Made by a program: the position numbers and the translations under genes. 64,000 nucleotides of DNA from Spiroplasma citri (GTDB taxonomy: Bacteria > Bacillota_I > Bacilli_A > Mycoplasmatales > Mycoplasmataceae), in contig NZ_CP013197.1 in assembly GCF_001886855.1 (NCBI RefSeq), positions 744,001 through 808,000 on the forward strand, read 5' to 3'. Below are positions 30,250 through 40,845 of this stretch, in pieces. The notes below the pieces were generated by a model that ran no database searches, had not been told where the DNA came from, and worked only from the letters and a program-made list of their open reading frames with translations. How positions within the stretch are numbered: the stretch's first letter is position 1; each line of letters starts with the position of its first letter.

Positions 30250-30591
30250 ATGGATATGAAATTTTGAACAACTAAGGAATATAAAAAAATAAAGAGAGAT
30301 TTTATTATTAGGAATTTTGCTTTTGGTTTTTGTTATTTTTTATTTTTAATTTCTTTTATTATGTGTATTGTTTGTTTTATTATTTCCATAAATTTTGAAG
30401 TAGAAATAATTTTGGTTATTTTATTTCCTTTTTTACTTTTAATTTTATCAGTTTGGAATTTATTTGATTTAATTATGGAGCATATATCAGAAATTAAGCG
30501 ATTTAAAGTTACAGTATTAAAGAAACAAATAGAAGAGTTAGAAGGTAAAATGCTAAGAGGATTAAGAGTAGGAGTTGATAAAATTGAGTAA
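30250..30591 (+). CDS. Plectrovirus 113-aa two-TM protein, variant (P3)
   Basis: Starts [20 protein letters not shown]. The middle differs from P1 ([20 protein letters not shown]) while topology is kept; C-terminus VGVDKIE. It needs the TGA at codon 6 as Trp, so the true start is 30250 and not the internal ATG at 30361. Confidence 0.62.
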
Positions 30592-31024
30592 TTTTGTTAA
30601 GAAAAATCATAATGTAGAAAATTATTTTATTAGTAAGGAATTTATCCCTTTTACAACAGAAAAAGCAAGTTTTATTAATTTACCTAATCATAATCGCCAT
30701 ATTGGTTTTTGACTGAGTAATAAGTTTATTTATCCGAGTGAAAAACATTCAAAACAAGTAGCTATTGGTTTGATTTATGATAATTCTTATCCTATTGTAA
30801 AGTATGATGAAAATTTAAAACGTCATATTTGAAAGTATTTAACTGGAACAGAATTAATCAATTTATATAATCAATATAAACAAAATTATTTTACTAAAAT
30901 GAAAAAAGCTTTATTTTCAAGTGAACCTAAAAAAGTAAAAGCAAATAATAACAATAATAATTTAACAAATTGAAGTGTTGAAAAAGAACAAGAATTAATT
31001 AATGATTTGAAAGACTTAAATTAA
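30584..31024 (+). CDS. Plectrovirus 146-aa soluble protein, TTG start (P3)
   Basis: Same length and sequence design as P1; overlaps the upstream stop by 8 bases. Confidence 0.65.
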
Positions 31025-31174
31025 ATGAGTTTATATGATTATTGAGTTCAATTTGTTAGTTATATTATTGGTGCAAATGCCCCTGAGTTTTTATATGTTA
31101 TATCGTTTGTGTTATTTATTGTTTTGTTTTTTGGAATGTTTTTTAAACTTATTCAAAAAATGTGGAGTTTTTAA
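31025..31174 (+). CDS. Plectrovirus 49-aa membrane protein (P3)
   Basis: As P1 with two substitutions; one membrane span. Confidence 0.7.
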
Positions 31175-31176
31175 AA

Positions 31177-31380
31177 ATGCAAAATGATTGAATTAAATTA
31201 AAAGAGTTTTTTATTTATATATTTTTGTTTATAGATAAAACGAATGTTGAAAGTATTACAATGTGGAATTTAACGCAAAATGAATATTTAACTTTGATGG
31301 TTGGTGTTTGAATTGTGATTTTGTTTTTAACTTGGTTTTTATTATGAATGGTTTTTAAAATAGTTGGGTATTTTAAATAA
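31177..31380 (+). CDS. Plectrovirus 67-aa membrane protein (P3)
   Basis: As P1; stop overlaps the Zot-like start. Confidence 0.7.
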
Positions 31381-32393
31381 TGAAAAAATTTATATTTTTC
31401 TTTAAAAACTATTGTTATATTAGTGGTTCAATGCTTTTGTTTAGTTTAATTGATTTATTACTTTGGATAATTTCTTTGTATTGTGTTGGTTTAGTATTTT
31501 GAATATTATTTGTTTTGCAGTGTATTTATTTTGTGTGATGATTGTGAAAAAATATTTTTTATCAGTTAAATTCTTTTGGGTTAGTAAATTTTGTTTGAGA
31601 TAATCCGTTATCGGTAATTATTGGTAAGTTAGGGACCGGTAAAACATTACTTTTAACTTATTTGTCGCAAACTATGAAATTATTAACAGATGAAATTTAT
31701 AGTAATTATCCGTTAGAAGATGATAAAGTTAAAGTTTTAACATTTAAAAATTTAGATTTTACAGATAGAACAAAACCAGTTCCGCCAGATGATAGTGTTA
31801 TTTTATTTGATGAAAGTTATTTATATATTGATGGAACTAGTCCTCACGATGAGAAAAAAGTTCATAGTGGTAAAATTCCGTGAATTGTATTAGCAAGACA
31901 TTTTGGTAATCGTGCGTTGTTTACTGCTCAGCGTGAGGGTATGATTTGAAATAATATTCGCCAGTTAGCAAGTGGAATTATTATTCCAATTTCATTGAAA
32001 AAACCAGTTATTAAGAAAGGGTTTAATTTTTTTAATCGTTTCTTTATTATGCAAATTGGTATTTTTCAAGATATAACGGATTATGAAATTTGAAAAACAA
32101 AATCAGTAGAACGAACAGCAGAAGGTAAAAGAGTAAAACATAAGTCGGATGTTGGGTTAGGAATTCGGTTTTTTAAAATAATTATTCCCCTTGAATTTGC
32201 TAATAAGTATGATAGTCAATGGTTAAAGTTTGTGCGTGATTTAAAGAATGATGAAATTGTTAATAAAAAAGAATATTATTGGTCGGAAATCACAAAATTA
32301 AGTGTTAAAGAACGATTGGAGTTATTTGATATTGATATTTTGAAAAAGAATTTAAAACCTAAAAAAGAGAAAGGAAATGGTAAAGATGATTAA
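31380..32393 (+). CDS. Zot-like virion assembly ATPase (P3)
   Basis: 337 residues, Walker A GKLGTGKT and Walker B VILFDE intact. Minor differences from P1 (e.g. FGNRALFTAQ for FGHRALFTAQ). Confidence 0.92.
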
Positions 32394-32790
32394 TTTATTA
32401 GTTGAAAATAATAATAGTAATTGAGACAAGATTTTTAGTTTTGTTTTTGATATATTTTTGTTTATTTTTGATGTAATTTGAAATACAAAATTACCGATGA
32501 CAAATACGTCAATTGCTTATTTTTTAATCTTTTTTATGGTTATTAAGTTATCGATTTATGCAATTCACGGGACATCAACACAATATAATAATTTAGGTTC
32601 AACAGTTAATAATGGTGTTTCACAAGTATATTCTTCAACAGTTCGCGGTGTTTCTGATACTAAACAAGGTATGCAAAAACATATTAAAGAGCGTAAACAA
32701 TTTAAAATTAATCGTAATAAAAAACAATTATCAAGTTTAGCAAAACAAGCAAAAACAAGAGAACAAGGATATAGGAGAGTGCATAAGTAA
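32386..32790 (+). CDS. Plectrovirus 134-aa membrane protein, variant tail (P3)
   Basis: The first 85 residues equal P1; from [14 protein letters not shown] onward the C-terminus is an unrelated but equally basic tail ([15 protein letters not shown]). The junction is sharp at nucleotide level near 32645. Confidence 0.7.
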
Positions 32791-33026
32791 TGATTAAATT
32801 AGTTTTATTGGTGGCGGCGATTGCGATATTTGGAACTGGTTTTATTACTGTTATTATTAATCAATTTACATCAGCAAAAAATATTATTATGTATTTATAT
32901 AATTCTGATACTTGGTTGATTTGATTATTTGGTAGAATGGCAGTTTTGTTTAGTCATCCGTTAATGTTAACAATATCGAGTTTATATATTGTTGGGTTTA
33001 TTGTTTCAAAAACATTGTATAGTTAG
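32790..33026 (+). CDS. Plectrovirus 78-aa membrane protein (P3)
   Basis: As P1 with Asp35 to Tyr. One-base overlap with the preceding stop. Confidence 0.75.
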
Positions 33027-33037
33027 GAGTTGAGTTT

Positions 33038-35209
33038 ATGAAAAAATCGTTATCTTTATTTGCCATATTTATTTTAACTTTTTTGGGTTTGGTTATTCCA
33101 TTTATTACTTTAACGGCGTTTAGACCCTTAAATGAGGAGCAATATACGCTTAAACAAGAAAGTAGTACTGGTAAAGGTATTAATGAAACTGATTTTATTA
33201 ATACAATGTTTTTACGTAGTAGTTTTTTTGAAAATTGAAGTGATACCAATTATTTTATTAATCCAACTTTAAAAACGTCAAAAAAATTATCGTTTAATGA
33301 TAAATGGTATTTGGATTTTTTACAAGATAGTTATTCAACTGGACTTGTTTATGATAAACCACACGATAAATTTTTAGAATTTTTTCAAATGTGAGATACT
33401 TTTAAATTTACGTATAAAATTGATAAGTTTTATGATGTTAAAAAAGAGAATTTTTTGAATGATTTAACTGATTTTATTTATGCTTTTGCCGTAAAATATG
33501 AGTTGTTTGATGTATCTAAAAAAATTGTGGAGAATGTTGACCGTTATAAAGATAATCGTTATCCACGAATTAAATTAAATCAAGATAATTGAAAATTAAT
33601 TAATTTTAATAATAGAAAAAATGAATTTTCAAAACCAAATAATAAATGATACTTTTATGTTCGTCAATTTGGTAGTGAATATATATATGAAAAATTTTAT
33701 TTTGATAATAATTTTATAAAAAATCAAAATACACATTGACAACACTTAAAAAATGGAACAGATTTTATATGAAAAAATAATTCTGTTTATTGTTTTAATG
33801 GAGATTATGAACCCGAAATACCAACAATCAATAAAAATACTGGTGAAATTATAGATTGAAATAGTTATCATCAAAGTTGTGTAATACAATTTATTAATTT
33901 ATCTTTAACTGCTGTTTTGCGAGAAAATATTAGGGTTCAACAAGGTGGTAGTGCGGATTATGAAAATCCGAATAAGGTTGGTACAAAGCGGATAATTTTT
34001 GATTTTGAGACGGTTGATGAATTGGATGTTCAAGATATTAAAAAATCAATTTATCGGATGATTTTAACTGTTGATGAGGCAAATTTAATTATTTCTGGTA
34101 GTTTAGAGTTAAATAATATTAATAATGATGATTTAAGTTTTAATTTTAGTTTTATGCGAACGGGAACTGGTGAGGTTTTTAGTTTTAATGGTTCAATTTA
34201 TTCATCATTAAATAGTAAAGATTTAAAGTATTATCAACAGTTTAGCGGTCAGTTTGATTTATCTAAGTTTTTACAGTCGTTTTTTGCAAGTGCATTGGTG
34301 CCAGTGTTTCAAAATCGTAGTTCGTTTATTGAAAATGGATATATTGATAATTTACAATATGATACTGTATTAGTTAACTTTTTTGCGTTGAAATTACAAA
34401 ATTTTAATAATATTTTGTTGAGTGAAAATATTAACGATAAATTACAATTTGATAAATTATTAAATAGTATGTTTAAGATTTCACAGAAATTTTATACTAA
34501 TTATTTACGTACGATTTTTGATTTAGAAAATAATACTTATGTTCAAGGTTATAATAAAAAATATGGTTTGTTAGTTAATAATGGTTTTAAAATTTATCCA
34601 CGATATTTTTATTTTTCGGATAAATATAAGCAATTAGATATTAAATTGTATTCAGCGTTTAAAAATCGGTTTTATATGATTAATAATTATGGTAGTGTTT
34701 TTAATTATGATTTTTCGGTTTCTAATGATTATAATATTAATTTAAATTCTGGTTATGTTTTTAGTGGTGATTTACAAAATAAATATGGTTTGCAATACAA
34801 GAAAATTGAAGAACAAAAAATCGGTTATAATGTTTTTGAATTACAAGCACAAAAAGAGAATGATATGTACCGATATTATGATTTTAATTTTGGTATTTAT
34901 AACTGACAAGAGGTAAATAGTGGTGGTTTATTCCCTGATAAACAATGATGACAAGTGCAATATGTAACGCCTGAAGGTTGATGAGATTTTGGTGCTCATA
35001 TTAAAAATGCGGTGATTTGAATTGTTAATACTATTCCTGGTGTTAAACAAGTTAACGAGTTAGCGAGTGGTGTTGGTAAGGTTTTTGAGACAGTATATAG
35101 TTTTTTTAGTCAAATATTCGAAGTATGAAAATTTAATCCCGCATTGTATAGTACAATAACAAATATCTTTTTATTAATTATCTTTATGAAATTTGTGCGA
35201 TTAATATAA
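33038..35209 (+). CDS. Plectrovirus attachment/minor coat protein ORF1 (P3)
   Basis: 723 residues with signal peptide and C-terminal anchor as in P1. Variable domain at residues about 184-271 (33587-33851): NWKLINFNNRKNEFSKPNNK ... INKNTGEI, sharing only edge motifs with P1. Another variable patch near residues 107-125 (KPHDKFLEFFQMWDTFK). The remaining 440 C-terminal residues are nearly the same as P1. The variable domain recurs, inverted and identical over 265 bp, in the lipoprotein gene at 35253-35517. Confidence 0.82.
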
Positions 35210-35238
35210 AAAAGGAACTGTTATTTAGTTCCTTTTTG
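35208..35238. terminator. Bidirectional terminator between ORF1 and lipoprotein (P3)
   Basis: AAAAAAGGAACTG-TTATTT-AGTTCCTTTTT hairpin at the convergent gene ends. Confidence 0.72.
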
Positions 35239-35670
35239 TTCTTTTCAGTCAGTAATTTCACCAGTATTTTTATTGATTGTTGGTATTTCGGGTTCATAAT
35301 CTCCATTAAAACAATAAACAGAATTATTTTTTCATATAAAATCTGTTCCATTTTTTAAGTGTTGTCAATGTGTATTTTGATTTTTTATAAAATTATTATC
35401 AAAATAAAATTTTTCATATATATATTCACTACCAAATTGACGAACATAAAAGTATCATTTATTATTTGGTTTTGAAAATTCATTTTTTCTATTATTAAAA
35501 TTAATTAATTTTCAATTACTATTTTTTGGTGGTTGTTGTGCTTTTGTTGTTGTTTTATTTTCTTTATTTTTATTATTATTTGTTTTTTCAGATTTTTCAC
35601 AGCTGATTAGTGTTGTTGTGCTTGTTGCGGTTAATCCGATTGCTCCTATTATGTTAAGTCATTTTTTCAT
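35221..35670 (-). CDS. Lipoprotein carrying a copy of the ORF1 variable domain (P3)
   Basis: 149 residues. Signal MKKWLNIIGAIGLTATS with LISC lipobox and the spacer EKSEKTNNNKNKENK are like P1, but residues about 52-139 are the P3-type variable domain, identical to its own ORF1 and not to P1. The C-terminal tail WKEQKGTK resembles P1 (WKEQKGTE). So the signal, spacer and tail are constant and the displayed domain tracks the linked attachment protein. Confidence 0.8.
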
Positions 35671-35691
35671 ATATATTGCTCCTTTTATTTT

Positions 35692-35733
35692 TTGATATAT
35701 AATTGATTTTATCATATATCAATTATATATCAA
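35692..35733. promoter_or_regulatory. Perfect 16-bp inverted-repeat operator (P3)
   Basis: TTGATATATAATTGAT, 10-base spacer, ATCAATTATATATCAA. Sits 22 bases from the lipoprotein start and about 50 from the transposase start, which diverge from it. Related copies at 26365-26406 and about 47798-47840. Confidence 0.6.
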
Positions 35734-35782
35734 TTTGTATTAAATATTAATTTTATAAGTTAATGAAAGGTATATAAATGTT

Positions 35783-36709
35783 ATGTATAGTCATTTAAGT
35801 TTTATGGATAAAGTTAAACAGAATATTTCTGCAATCGCTAAATGTTTGAATAGACATCGTAGTACTATTTTACGAGAAATTAAGCGTTTTAAAACTACTG
35901 ATGAATATAGTGCTTATAAGTCAGATAAAATGTATTATAAGAAAAGAAAAAAGAATAATAAAAGATGTAAATTTACGGAAGAACAGATTAATTTTATTCA
36001 AATTAGATTTAATAAATATCACGATTCACCGTCAGAACTTATTTATCGTTATTTTTTAAAATTTGGTGTTAAATTTCCGGTTTGTGTTAAAACATTGTAT
36101 AAATGAATTCGTTTAGGTTTTTATGGTTTTTTAAAACAGAATTTGCGACATCGTGGAAAAAAATATAAAACAAAAGGAAAATCTGATAATCGTGGTAAAT
36201 TAACTGATTTTAAGTCAATTTGAGATATTGAAAATAAAGTTTCTAATGTTGGATGATTTGAAATGGATACTGTTGTTGGAAAAGAACATTTATCTAGTTG
36301 TTTAGTTTTAGTAGAACAATCAAGTAGAAAATATTTTGCAATAAAATTTGAAAATCATACTGCTATGGAAGTTCTAGTAAAATTTAAAGAGATGGTTATA
36401 AATAATAATTTAATGGGTAAAATGAAAGGAATAATAACAGATAGAGGTAAAGAATTTAGTAAATGACGAGAAATGGAAATATTTGCTGAAACACAAGTTT
36501 ATTTTTGTGATGCTGGTAAACCTCGTCAAAAACCTTTAATTGAAAAAATAAATGGTGAATTAAGACATTGATTTCCTCCTGGAACTGATTTTAATAAGGT
36601 TAGTCAGAAACGATTAGATTGAGTAGTTAATGATGTAATAAATGAAAAATTAAGGCCTGTTCTGAATTGAAGAACAGCAAAAGATGTATTTATAGATAAT
36701 TTTAGATAA
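35783..36709 (+). CDS. IS30-family transposase of P3 (16-residue deletion)
   Basis: 308 residues in one frame. IS30-type helix-turn-helix, then the DDE domain (FEMDTVVG; IITDRGKEF; KPLIEKINGE). Relative to P1 a clean 48-bp in-frame deletion removes 16 residues just before the helix-turn-helix (after MDKVK), which may impair DNA binding. Presumably moves the whole viral unit between its termini, as a transposase-type integration system for SpV1 viruses. Confidence 0.82.
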
Positions 36710-36994
36710 GTTTATTATATTTTAATTAATTAATAATATGTAAATTAATTCATAAAATATGTCAAAAATGTATATTAAATTATAAAATATGTCATTAAAA
36801 TAACAAAATATGTCATTAAAATAACAAAATATGTCATTAAAATAATAAAATATGTATTTATTAATTAAAATTTAATAAATTCTTTTTTAGTGTGTTTAAA
36901 TGTGAATAAATTAAAAGAAAAATTAAAATTATTTTTATTTTTTTTAATTTATGGTTGATTTTTTTAATTTTTATTATATTATTTAATTAATAAA
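36710..36994. repeat. Right-end non-coding module with three 21-bp repeats (P3)
   Basis: 285 bp, same as P1 but with three tandem units (36784-36846) instead of two. No gene. Confidence 0.65.
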
Positions 36995-37023
36995 GATTTG
37001 TTGCACTTCATTTTACACGTTTC
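36995..37023 (-). repeat. Right terminal inverted repeat of P3
   Basis: Identical to the P1 right end (GATTTGTTGCACTTCATTTT then ACACGTTTC). Confidence 0.85.
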
Positions 37024-38759
37024 ATGCCATATTTATTTTAACTTTTTTGGGTTTGGTTATTCCATTTATTACTTTAACGGCGTTTAGACCTTTAAATGAG
37101 GAGCAATATATGCTTAAACAAGAGAAATAGTACTGATAAAGGTATTAATGAAACTGATTTTATTAATACGATGTTTTTACGCAGTAGTTTTTTTGAAAAT
37201 TGGTCGGAAACAAATTATTTTATTAATCCAACTTTAAAAACATCAAAAAAATTATCGTTTAATGATAAATGGTATTTAGATTTTTTACAAGATAGTTATT
37301 CAACCGGAGTTGTTTATGATAAACCTAATGAAATATTTTTGAATTATTATCGACAATGACATAGTTTAAAAAATCGGTTTATGGTTGAAAAATTTTATTA
37401 TGTTAAAAAAGAGAATTTTTTGAATGATTTAACTGATTTTATTTATGCCTTTGCTGTAAAATATAAGATGTTTGATGTATCGAAAGAAATTGTGGAAAAT
37501 GTTGACCGCTATAAAGAAAATCATTATCCAAGAGTTAAGTTAAAACAAGATAATTGAAAATTAGTCGATAATAAAGATGAAGAAAAAAAATCGTAATAAA
37601 ATTTATATTGGAATTTGAGAAAATGGATCAAATTATAAAATTATTAATTAAAAAGCAAATCCAGCACAACCTAAATGACCCTTATATCATTTTGAAATTG
37701 TTTATCGTTGAGATGGTGTGGGTGAACCGCAAATTCCAACTATTAATCCTAATACTGGTGAAATTACTGACTGAAATAGTTATCAACAAACTCGCGTAAA
37801 AGAATTTATTGATTTATCTTTATATTCTGTTTTGCAAGAAAATATTAGGGTTCAACAACGTGGTAGTTCAGATTATGAAAATCCGAATAAGGTTGGTACA
37901 AAGCGGATAATTTTTGATTTTGAGACGGTTGATGAATTGGGTGTTAAAAATATTAAAAAATCAATTTATCGGATGATTTTAACTGTTGATGAAGCAAATT
38001 TAATTATTTCTGGTAGTTTAGAGTTAAATAATATTAATAATGATGATTTAAGTTTTAATTTTATTTTTATCCGAACGGGATTGGGCGAAGTTTTTAATTT
38101 TAATGGTTCAATTTATTCATCATTAAATAGTAAAGATTTAAAGTATTATCAACAGTTTATTGGTCGGTTTGATTTATCTAAGTTTTTACAGTCGTTTTTT
38201 GCAAGTGCATTGGTGCCAGTGTTTCAAAATCGTAGTTCCTTTATTGAAAATGGATATATTGATAATTTACAATATGATACTGTTTTAGTTAACTTTTTTG
38301 CGTTGAAATTACAAAATTTTAATAATATTTTGTTGAGTGAAAATATTAACGATAAATTACAATTTGATAAATTATTAAATAGTATGTTTATGATTTCACA
38401 GAAATTTTATACTAATTATTTACGTACGATTTTTGATTTAGAAAATAATACTTATGTTCAAGGTTATAATAAAAAATATGGTTTGTTAGTAAATAATGGT
38501 TTTAAAATTTACCCACGATATTTTTATTTTTCGGATAAATATAAGCAATTAGATATTAAATTATATTCAGCATTTAAAAATCGGTTTTATACGATTAATA
38601 ATTATGGCAGCGTTTTTAATTATGATTTTTCGTTTGCTAATGATTATGATATTAAGTCAAATTCGGGTTATGTTTTTGGCGGTAATTTACAAAATAAATA
38701 TGGTTTGCAATATAAAAAAATTGAAGAACAAAAAATCGGTTATAATGTTTTTGAATAAC
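37024..38759 (+). pseudogene. ORF1 attachment gene remnant (P4)
   Basis: Lacks the signal-peptide start (begins at codons for the GLVIPF region), is frameshifted near 37125 and 37590, and ends at 38759 where the C-terminal anchor has been replaced by chromosomal DNA. The region 37832-38756 is still a long open frame nearly identical to P1. The central variable part (about 37555-37765) is a further variant (GIWENGSNYKIIN ... VYRWDGVGEPQIPTIN). Confidence 0.85.
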
Positions 38760-38867
38760 AAGCACATACTTTATTCCAAATTATCCCAACCAGAAGCATC
38801 CGAACCCTTTTTTTCATCTTAATTTTATAGTATAATAAATAGGTAAAAAAGTATGGGGGCTTTAATA

Positions 38868-39905
38868 ATGGAGAATAATAAAAAAGTAATTGATTACTGA
38901 GATGATTATGACCCAAATGATTTTGATCCAGCAAAACGACCAACTTCAATTATGCAAGATAAAACAACATTAAGTGATAATAATCAAAATTATGCTAATA
39001 AAATTACTAGATTAACGAATGATTTTGAAACATATTTATACTATAATGACAATTTTAATGTTAAACAAAATAATGTTCAAAATGATGTTTTTGACCATAA
39101 TGATAATTATGATGAATTAGATTATTCTGATTTTCAACCAATCGAAGGGGCAGAAATTGACCAGGCAACAGAATTAACTGATTTAGATGAGTTAAATTTA
39201 AATAATAAGAATCGGTTTGTTCCATTTAATGAAAATGATATGGTTGCTCCAGCACTTGATGTTAATCAAATTTATGATCGTTGACAAAAATCAAAAGCTA
39301 ATTTAATTACGCGTAAATTAGATGTACTGCGGAACCGAGTTCAAGAACCTCGCATTGAAGGGCGTCGAAAATATAGTTTTTATGTTCCTAAATCATTAGA
39401 AGAATTATTAAATGAACCAGCCCAAGTTGTTTTAGATGCAACTCCTTGTGTTGGTGGTGATGAGGTTTATCCTGACCAAAAATATTTTAATAATCCAGCG
39501 TTACTTTCAAAAGTGCAGGGTAAAAATAATGATAATTTATCATTATCTGACAGCAATGATGAAATAGCATTAATTTCAGATGAACCTTTAGACAATGAAC
39601 CGTTAACAATGAACAACATCTTAAAAAATGCAAAAATAAATCTTGATGCAAGTAAGAAAGAAGCAATCTTTATTAATGATGAAGATGTACTAGATCCCGA
39701 TAATTTAAATTATGAACAACGTTTACGTTTATTAAAATTAGCAGCTGACCCCAATAATGAAGAACGAAAAAAATTGTTACAAATGAAATTAAATAATGGT
39801 AGTTTACGTTCCTTATCCGCAATTGTTAAAGAACGATTACAAAAAGTTCAAACTGGAGAAATTGAATTAGTTGAGGAAACATCCCTTACGAAAGATCACA
39901 ATTAG
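38868..39905 (+). CDS. Hypothetical acidic protein
   Basis: 345 residues, start ATG at 38868 with GGGGG upstream. Asp/Asn/Glu-rich N-terminal 110 residues look disordered; a more ordered middle (DRWQKSKANLITRKLDVLRNRV, then RRKYSFYVPKSLEELLNEP) and a helical end (LRLLKLAADPNNEERKKLLQ). No membrane span. First host gene after the viral array. Not recognised. Confidence 0.6.
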
Positions 39906-40036
39906 AACCAATTACAATAAAAGGAAAAGAAAAAATATTTTTTAGTACAATAACCTATTAATGTTAACACTTTCAAGTTATAATATGAGAAGTATCAGTT
40001 TATTTTATTATTTATATATAGTAGAGGATGATTACG

Positions 40037-40825
40037 ATGATATTAGGAAATAGTGAAATAGCCTTTATTTTAATTGGATTTTTTATTGCAATTAATATTA
40101 TTATATTAATTTTTTTAATTATGTCTTACTGAAATATTTTAGTCCCAATCCCAAATTTAAATAATGCTCCAAGTCAATCAATGATTTCATTAGAAGTTAT
40201 TGATCGCTATTTAACGAAAAAGAAAATTACTGGGTTAAAAGTTGTTCGTAAACCAGGCCAAGTGTTAATTACACATTCTTATAAAAAGAAAACATTTTAT
40301 ATTAATGATTTACAATTATTTAATCAGTCCTATTTTTTATCAGGAATGGGATTAGATTATGTTTTAGGACGAACATTTTTTGTCACCCAACTATATTTAA
40401 AAAATAAACATGTTCAAACAATGCATTTATTATTGTATTTAGCTCCACCATTATTACTACTTTTCTTTCTTATTGTTTCATTATTTACGATTATTTTTAT
40501 TGCCATACTAAAAACTAACCCCGCCTTGTTAGACCATAATAATTTCTTTTATTTTATTAATCGTTATGGAGTCTTAAACTTATTATTAATTTTTATTATT
40601 GCAACATATTTAATTTTATTAAGCTTTAATGGCCATTTTAAACAAAATTTAGAAAATTGATATGAAACAGAAATGCGACCATTTGTTAAAAAAGAATTCC
40701 CGGAATTATATGATGATTGAATTATTGCCCGTAGTTATTCGCGGAGTATTCAGTTTACATATATTTTTGGCTATAATTTTATTTTTAAAAATATTTATAA
40801 GTATACCGGACCCTTTGGCCTTTAA
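40037..40825 (+). CDS. Membrane protein, possibly degenerate YugP-type (zinc peptidase family)
   Basis: 262 residues: TM at 5-33, soluble segment, two or three TM spans (about 135-205), then a C-terminal soluble part. The segment VIDRYLTKKKITGLKVVRKPGQ with THSYKKKTFYINDLQLFNQS resembles the YugP/Zn_peptidase_2 layout (short motif, VPGQL, ...), but the HExxH zinc motif expected after it is absent (LDYVLGRTFFV instead). If related, it has lost peptidase activity. Ends at 40825 when two TGA codons are read as Trp. Confidence 0.4.
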
Positions 40826-40845
40826 CAGAGTAGGGGAGAGAAAGA

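Larger units (their letters stand above)
28628..37023 (+). mobile_element. Plectrovirus prophage P3
   Basis: 8396-bp unit bounded by the same inverted termini as P1; the first 1.3 kb is almost identical to P1. It interrupts the old prophage between the 125-aa gene and ORF1, where about 540 bp of the old copy are missing, possibly deleted before insertion. All viral genes are open; the transposase has an in-frame deletion. Confidence 0.88.
16318..38759 (+). mobile_element. Nested plectrovirus array (P0-P1-P2-P3-P4)
   Basis: One old prophage is split into three pieces by two younger complete insertions of the same orientation. P0 (16318-19344) ends inside the Zot-like gene; P2 (27726-28627) resumes that gene at the next codons and ends inside the 125-aa gene; P4 (37024-38759) resumes in the attachment gene after a small deletion. 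P1 (19345-27725) and P3 (28628-37023) are the insertions. At P1 the flanking bases GAT/AGAT are duplicated; at P3 ATG may be. Confidence 0.85.

Noticed and set aside
32998-33249. Minus-strand ORF opposite the ORF1 signal peptide
   Set aside because: Shadow of the conserved plus-strand gene; not open in other copies.
36784-36846. CRISPR array
   Set aside because: Units are directly contiguous, with no spacers and no cas genes anywhere in the window.
38740-38949. ORFs across the P4/chromosome junction on both strands
   Set aside because: They mix viral and host sequence, and the host gene with a good RBS starts at 38868.
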